DNA of 9,133 nt, from NCBI GenBank assembly GCA_029250565.1, contig JAQXFA010000122.1:1-9133 (forward strand), read 5' to 3'. The first letter of the stretch is position 1, and each line of letters opens with the position of its first letter. This document shows positions 5,909-9,133 of this stretch, piece after piece. This DNA is from Candidatus Thalassarchaeaceae archaeon. Lineage in GTDB: Archaea; Thermoplasmatota; Poseidoniia; Poseidoniales; Thalassarchaeaceae. The position numbers were made by a program, and so were the translations under genes. Under the pieces are notes generated by a model that saw only the letters and a program-made list of their open reading frames with translations, ran no database searches and was not told the origin of the DNA.

Positions 5909-6553
5909 ATGGAAGAACAAATTACTGAAGCAGTGAAAAAAGCGCTTGGAGAAGCGCCAGAGCGAAAGTTCGTTGAGAGCATTGAGATGGCATTTACTAT
6001 CAAAGATGTTGATTTGAAAAATCCTACAAACAGGATTGAAGAAAATGTCCGCCTCCCACATGGGCGCGGTAAGAAAATCAGCGTTGCGATGTTTGCTGAG
6101 GCGGAAATGGCAACCAAAGCAAAAGCTGCAGGAATCGTTGTCATTGACCCAAATAAAATTGAGGATTTGGGTGGTGACCGACAGAAAGCAAGAAAGTTGG
6201 CACGAAAGCACGACTTTTTCTTATCTGAAGTCCCACATATGGCAACAATCGGACGATTCCTTGGAATCGTCCTTGGTCCTCGTGGTAAGATGCCTCGTCC
6301 TGTACCACCTAATGTTGATCCTGGTATGATTGCAGAGGGACTTAGTAACACTGCTATCATTCGCAGTCGAGATAAAATCACATTCCACACTATTGTAGGG
6401 GCAAGAAGCCAAACTGAAGTACACATCTCTGAAAACGCATTTGAAATGTGGAAACGTGTAACATCAAAGTTAGAACGTGGCGCAGACAATATTCGTTCAC
6501 TCTACATCAAGACCAGCATGGGTCCTGCTATCAAAGTGGAGGTGTTGAATTGA
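5909..6553 (+). CDS. rpl1: Large subunit ribosomal protein L1
   Basis: L1 forms the mobile side protuberance that guides deacylated tRNA out of the E site, and in many archaea it represses its own operon. The 214-aa product has normal archaeal length. The two-domain fold is visible: domain I from the N-terminal residues (about 1-65) plus the C-terminal strand TSMGPAIKVEV (202-212), and domain II between, with LGPRGKMPRPVPP (122-134), the family's most conserved segment. The ATG at 5909 follows GGGGTGAG (5896-5903). The TGA stop shares one base with the ATG of rpl10, so the two are probably translationally coupled. The leader holds a hairpin resembling an L1 target site. Confidence 0.97.
   Translation: MEEQITEAVKKALGEAPERKFVESIEMAFTIKDVDLKNPTNRIEENVRLPHGRGKKISVAMFAEAEMATKAKAAGIVVIDPNKIEDLGGDRQKARKLARKHDFFLSEVPHMATIGRFLGIVLGPRGKMPRPVPPNVDPGMIAEGLSNTAIIRSRDKITFHTIVGARSQTEVHISENAFEMWKRVTSKLERGADNIRSLYIKTSMGPAIKVEVLN
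6538..6544 (+). promoter_or_regulatory. Ribosome binding site of rpl10 (GGAGGTG), inside the end of rpl1
   Basis: GGAGGTG lies 8 nt before the ATG at 6553, which overlaps the rpl1 stop (TGATG). This decides the rpl10 start: the frame stays open back to an ATG at 6448, but that would bury 35 non-family residues inside rpl1. Confidence 0.75.
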
Positions 6554-7560
6554 TGATTCCAAAAGTAATTAGTTGGAAGAAAGACCGAGTTGTGGAACTT
6601 ACTGAAATCCTTCAACAAGATGGAGTGATTGGAATTGTTGATACCACTGGTGTACCAGCAACTGCAATGCTAGGCATGCGAGCAGAATTACGCTCCATGA
6701 TGAGCCTCACAATGGCAAAGAAAACTCTGTTCCGCCTTGCATGGAAAAATGCAGGTCTTGATGAACAAGCATTAGAGACATTGATGGAAAACGCTGAACA
6801 GCCTGTTATTGTTCATTCCTCTAACCTAAGTGCGTTCCAGTTATTCAACGAGTTAGAAAAGACTCGAACTGGTCGCTCAGCAAAGGAAGGAGATATTGCA
6901 CCTCAAGACATTGTTGTAGAGGCAGGAGAAACTGATTTCGCACCTGGACCAATTGTCGGAGAATTATCCGCAGTTGGTATCCCAGCAAAGATTGACAAAG
7001 GCAAAGTAATGATTCAGAAGACAGTTACTGTCGTTAATCAAGGCGATGAAATTCCTGGTGACCTAGGATTAATGTTAGACAAATTGGGAATCAAGCCAAT
7101 TGAAATTGGAATTATTCTCTGTGGCGCTATGCAAGATGGTATCCTAATGCCACCTGAAGATCTTGACCTTGACCTTGATGGCTTCCGCAATAGAATCGCA
7201 CAGGCGGTTTCCACCTCGTTCAATGTTGCCTGCAACATACGCTGGTTCACACCAGAAACAATGTCACCTCTACTATCTAAAGCGAAGAGCGAGGCGCTCT
7301 CCGTGGCTGTTGAGGCTGGTATCACTAACAGTGAAACCATGCCTCTATTCATCTCCCGTGCAAATTCACGGGCTATGGCCCTCGCGGGTCAACTAGATTC
7401 CTCCGCTCTCGACGAAGAATTGTCGAGTATGCTCGGCGCCGCAACAACAGTTGCCGCCGCAGCTCCTGCTGAAGCCGCGCCTGAAGAGGCAGCGGCTGAA
7501 GAGGAGCCTGAGGAGGATGAAGAGGTCGCCTTTGACGGCCTCGGTGACCTATTTGGTTGA
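6553..7560 (+). CDS. rpl10: Large subunit ribosomal protein L10 (acidic stalk protein P0)
   Basis: L10/P0 anchors the L12 dimers to 23S rRNA and forms the stalk base that recruits translational GTPases. From the chosen ATG the product is 335 aa, the normal archaeal P0 length. Residues about 1-105 form the rRNA-binding domain (VIGIVDTTGVPATAMLGMR; MAKKTLF at 54-60). Residues about 110-185 are the archaeal/eukaryotic insertion domain (PQDIVVEAGETDFAPGPIV). The helical spine at about 235-292 carries the L12-dimer binding sites. An Ala/Glu-rich hinge (297-325) ends in FDGLGDLFG, the same factor-binding tail as in L12. The hinge is markedly more GC-rich and low-complexity than the rest. The start shares one base with the rpl1 stop, and the stop is 16 nt before the L12 start, allowing coupled production of the stalk proteins. 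Confidence 0.96.
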   Translation: MIPKVISWKKDRVVELTEILQQDGVIGIVDTTGVPATAMLGMRAELRSMMSLTMAKKTLFRLAWKNAGLDEQALETLMENAEQPVIVHSSNLSAFQLFNELEKTRTGRSAKEGDIAPQDIVVEAGETDFAPGPIVGELSAVGIPAKIDKGKVMIQKTVTVVNQGDEIPGDLGLMLDKLGIKPIEIGIILCGAMQDGILMPPEDLDLDLDGFRNRIAQAVSTSFNVACNIRWFTPETMSPLLSKAKSEALSVAVEAGITNSETMPLFISRANSRAMALAGQLDSSALDEELSSMLGAATTVAAAAPAEAAPEEAAAEEEPEEDEEVAFDGLGDLFG

Positions 7561-7566
7561 AAGGAA

Positions 7567-7582
7567 GTGAGAAAAAATGGAA
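7567..7582 (+). repeat. 16-nt initiation-region sequence shared with rpl1
   Basis: GTGAGAAAAAATGGAA spans the ribosome binding region and start codon of rpl12 and occurs identically at 5899-5914 around the rpl1 start. Two genes of one cluster sharing the same 16 nt around the start suggests a common initiation strength or regulator contact, though an A-run after a GTGA core could also converge by selection. Confidence 0.6.
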
Positions 7583-7882
7583 TATGTATATGCTGCAATG
7601 TTATTGCACTCAGCAGAGAATGAGATCAACGAAAAGAATGTCGGTGCGGTCCTAAAGGCCGCTGGCGTATCAGGTGACGATGCACGCGTGAAAGCGCTTG
7701 TAGCTAGCCTTGGTGAAGTCGATATCGGAGAAGCGATGAGCGCTGCTATCGCTGCACCGGTTGCCGCTGCTGCACCTAGTGGTGCTGCCCCCGCTGCAGA
7801 TGCTGCTGCTCCCGCTGAGGAAGCAGCTGCTGAAGAAGACGAGGAAGACAGTTTCGAAGGTCTTGGCTCTCTATTCGGCTGA
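7577..7882 (+). CDS. rpl12: Large subunit ribosomal protein L12 (P1 type)
   Basis: L12/P1 is present in several copies on the stalk and delivers elongation factors to the ribosome. The 101-aa product starts MEYVYAAMLLHSAENEINEK, the archaeal P1 start. Residues 1-57 are the helical dimerisation domain, with VLKAAGVSGDDARVKALVASL in the middle. Then comes an Ala/Pro-rich flexible hinge (58-84) and an acidic tail ending FEGLGSLFG, the factor-binding element that matches the end of L10. The length is normal. It is the last gene of the cluster; no T-rich terminator is obvious after it, only weak inverted repeats near the stop. Confidence 0.96.
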   Translation: MEYVYAAMLLHSAENEINEKNVGAVLKAAGVSGDDARVKALVASLGEVDIGEAMSAAIAAPVAAAAPSGAAPAADAAAPAEEAAAEEDEEDSFEGLGSLFG

Positions 7883-8034
7883 GTTGTAAACAACAGACGA
7901 CACAATCGCCCGCCGCCATACGCGGTACGCTCAACAGTGCGGATGCTCATCTTTGAGTTACATTTGATTGAAATCTCAGTCTAATTGGAGATATCGTTGC
8001 AATTGATTATCACAAATGAGCGGGAGCGAGTATC

Positions 8035-8553
8035 ATGGCTGTACCACGGCACCTCAAGGTTGAGACGAGTATCTCGCCTACTGATGCTGTCAGAGCGCTT
8101 CGCCAAATTATAGGCGAAGCAAATTGGTCAGCCCGTAGACTCAGTGGAAGCAGACTTATTGATCGATGGGCAGTTATCGTGCCAATAGCTCAAGCAGCAA
8201 GAACAATTGGTATCGTAATCGAAAATGGACCTCTGAAAGATGTTGGAATGGAGGCATATAGTCACGTGCAGGGTGCGGCTGGATCTCTAACAATAGTGGA
8301 ATGGCTCATCCCCAATGAACTTGAAAAAGAATGGCGTGTGTTATTCGCTCAATGGACAACACGTCTACCAAAATGCCCTTGGAAATGGACGTTTAGAGAA
8401 CGTTCAACCATCGGTTTTCTCCTACCTGTTTGGAGACGCTCAAAAAGGACTTTCAAAAATCAAGGTGTAGATGTCAATAAATCTGCTTGGCCAGATACAA
8501 ACTTACCATCTTGGCCACCTTCTGAATGGATTATTTCTGCAGAAGAAGAGTAA
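8035..8553 (+). CDS. Tryptophan-rich protein of unknown function
   Basis: I do not recognise a family. The 172-aa product is soluble-looking with no signal peptide or membrane helix. It holds 11 tryptophans (residues 31, 45, 90, 100, 107, 116, 118, 133, 152, 160, 165), several in motifs such as PWKW and SWPPSEW. Residues 15-30 (SPTDAVRALRQIIGEA) look helical and 42-63 form hydrophobic stretches likely to be strands. The middle is mixed and the C-terminus is proline/tryptophan-rich with an EEE end. GGGAG at 8020-8024 is a plausible Shine-Dalgarno about 10 nt before the ATG. It has the same strand as the ribosomal cluster but a 152-nt gap, so it probably has its own promoter, which I could not place. 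Codon use is similar to that of the neighbours, with no sign of recent transfer. Confidence 0.75.
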   Translation: MAVPRHLKVETSISPTDAVRALRQIIGEANWSARRLSGSRLIDRWAVIVPIAQAARTIGIVIENGPLKDVGMEAYSHVQGAAGSLTIVEWLIPNELEKEWRVLFAQWTTRLPKCPWKWTFRERSTIGFLLPVWRRSKRTFKNQGVDVNKSAWPDTNLPSWPPSEWIISAEEE

Positions 8554-8554
8554 A

Positions 8555-8591
8555 CCACCTATGGTGGCACATTGATAACACAGTGGCCACC
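8555..8591 (+). other. Mutually exclusive hairpins between the two rightmost genes
   Basis: CCACC (8555-8559) pairs with GGTGG (8563-8567) around a 3-nt loop. The same GGTGGC (8563-8568) can instead pair with GCCACC (8586-8591), and GTGGCCAC (8584-8591) is itself a palindrome. The first hairpin starts one base after the stop of the Trp-rich gene, where a 3' end signal would be expected, but no T-run follows. A switch between folds is possible but only inferred. Confidence 0.4.
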
Positions 8592-8613
8592 CACATATGG
8601 TTGAGGCGAGGTA

Positions 8614-9133
8614 ATGTCAGGGTTTGAGAAATTATTTGGTTCTCAGCGAGCAATCACTATTTTGGTGGTTTCAGTTGTTTTCGCTATTGTTTTCCCTGCC
8701 TACTTTTCCTATATGGCTACTACTTCTGATGCTGTTGGAGGGGGTTCCTCAGGCGCAAAGGGCATGTGGCAAGTTGATTTCATTCAAGACAATATTACCT
8801 CTGATGAAACTATGAATCTTGGTGATGGAGAGCAAGGTGATTACTTCTTTGAGTTAGATGCCGGAGATATGATGATTGGATTTGTTGAAATCACCGTTAG
8901 TTGCAATGATAATGACGAACCCGGCCCTGGCCCTGGTGTTGATTCAGTAGATGTTCAAACTGATTTTTCAGGAGTAGAAGGTACACCTGATGATGAATCT
9001 GGTAGCGGCTCTTGTAATGGTGATGCTGTTAGTTTCACAATTAAAATTACACCTGACTGGGATGGTTCTTCATACATAGCAGATGGTGTTAGTAAGAATG
9101 ACATTGAAGCACAATGGACTGATGGTGGTAATG
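8614..9133 (+). CDS. Membrane-anchored extracellular protein of unknown function (partial, 3' end off window)
   Basis: From the ATG at 8614 the frame is open for 173 codons to the right edge. Residues about 12-33 (RAITILVVSVVFAIVFPAYF) form one transmembrane helix or uncleaved signal anchor after a short basic N-terminus. The following glycine/serine stretch (42-48) looks like a spacer, and the rest is acidic and Thr/Ser/Gly-rich with few lysines, typical of a secreted beta-rich domain in a marine microbe. It contains a low-complexity EPGPGPGVD segment (102-110) and two cysteines (97 and 134) that could form a disulphide. GAGGCG at 8603-8608 is a suitable Shine-Dalgarno. I recognise no domain; it may be an adhesin- or pilin-like surface protein, but this is a guess. 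Confidence 0.8.
   Translation, partial: MSGFEKLFGSQRAITILVVSVVFAIVFPAYFSYMATTSDAVGGGSSGAKGMWQVDFIQDNITSDETMNLGDGEQGDYFFELDAGDMMIGFVEITVSCNDNDEPGPGPGVDSVDVQTDFSGVEGTPDDESGSGSCNGDAVSFTIKITPDWDGSSYIADGVSKNDIEAQWTDGGN

Noticed and set aside
5854..6489. 211-aa minus-strand ORF opposite rpl1
   Set aside because: Mirror of the conserved rpl1 frame; no recognisable domain.
6448..6552. Extending rpl10 upstream to the ATG at 6448 (370 aa)
   Set aside because: The extra 35 residues do not resemble the P0 N-terminus and lie inside rpl1 in another frame; ATG 6553 has GGAGGTG at the right distance and begins at the family start.
7883..7894. GTTG-TAAA-CAAC after rpl12 as a terminator
   Set aside because: A 4-bp AT/GC-mixed stem without a T-run is too weak to call; the rest of 7883-8034 shows no clear promoter or terminator either.
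7389..7950. Ser/Ala-rich minus-strand ORFs opposite the tails of rpl10 and rpl12
   Set aside because: Their composition is simply the reverse complement of the GC-rich Ala/Glu hinges.

Overview
The window looks archaeal and most likely comes from a marine planktonic Euryarchaeota/Thermoplasmatota lineage, probably Marine Group II (Candidatus Poseidoniales). The evidence is: (1) an uninterrupted archaeal-type cluster ftsZ-secE-spt5-rpl11-rpl1-rpl10-rpl12; (2) stalk proteins of archaeal type (P0-like L10 and P1-like L12, both ending in an acidic tail plus GLGxLFG); (3) an AT-leaning composition with Shine-Dalgarno-led genes; (4) a large exported WD40-like protein with 'DAFPxDPxQ..DxDGDG' calcium-loop repeats, a style common in marine planktonic archaea and bacteria. 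The taxon is inferred from protein style and gene order, not from a search.

Layout. Positions 1-2908 (minus strand) hold most of one very large exported protein: signal peptide, a long WD40-like propeller region, then thrombospondin-type-3-like DxDxDG repeats. Its 3' end lies beyond the left edge. A 162-bp divergent spacer (2909-3070) carries three consecutive hairpins. Positions 3071-7882 (plus strand) hold seven housekeeping genes for division (FtsZ), protein export (SecE), transcription elongation (Spt5) and the ribosomal L1 stalk, L11 region and P-stalk (L11, L1, L10, L12). Spacings are short (-1 to 74 nt), so most or all are probably co-transcribed. A 152-bp spacer is followed by a Trp-rich protein of unknown function (8035-8553), a spacer with competing hairpins, and the start of a single-pass membrane-anchored extracellular protein (8614 to the right edge).

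Most unusual points. Spt5 is about twice the usual archaeal length because an N-terminal, apparently catalytically dead Nudix-like domain is fused to the NGN-KOW core. L11 is only 101 aa: it keeps the C-terminal rRNA-binding domain but lacks the N-terminal domain, and its start is fixed by an in-frame stop and a strong Shine-Dalgarno. The rpl1 leader folds into an asymmetric-loop hairpin resembling L1-binding sites, suggesting autoregulation. The secE leader has a three-codon upstream ORF with its own Shine-Dalgarno and a hairpin ending 3 nt before the secE start. No tRNA, rRNA, CRISPR, insertion sequence or integrase was seen, and no stretch over 300 bp lacks a gene.
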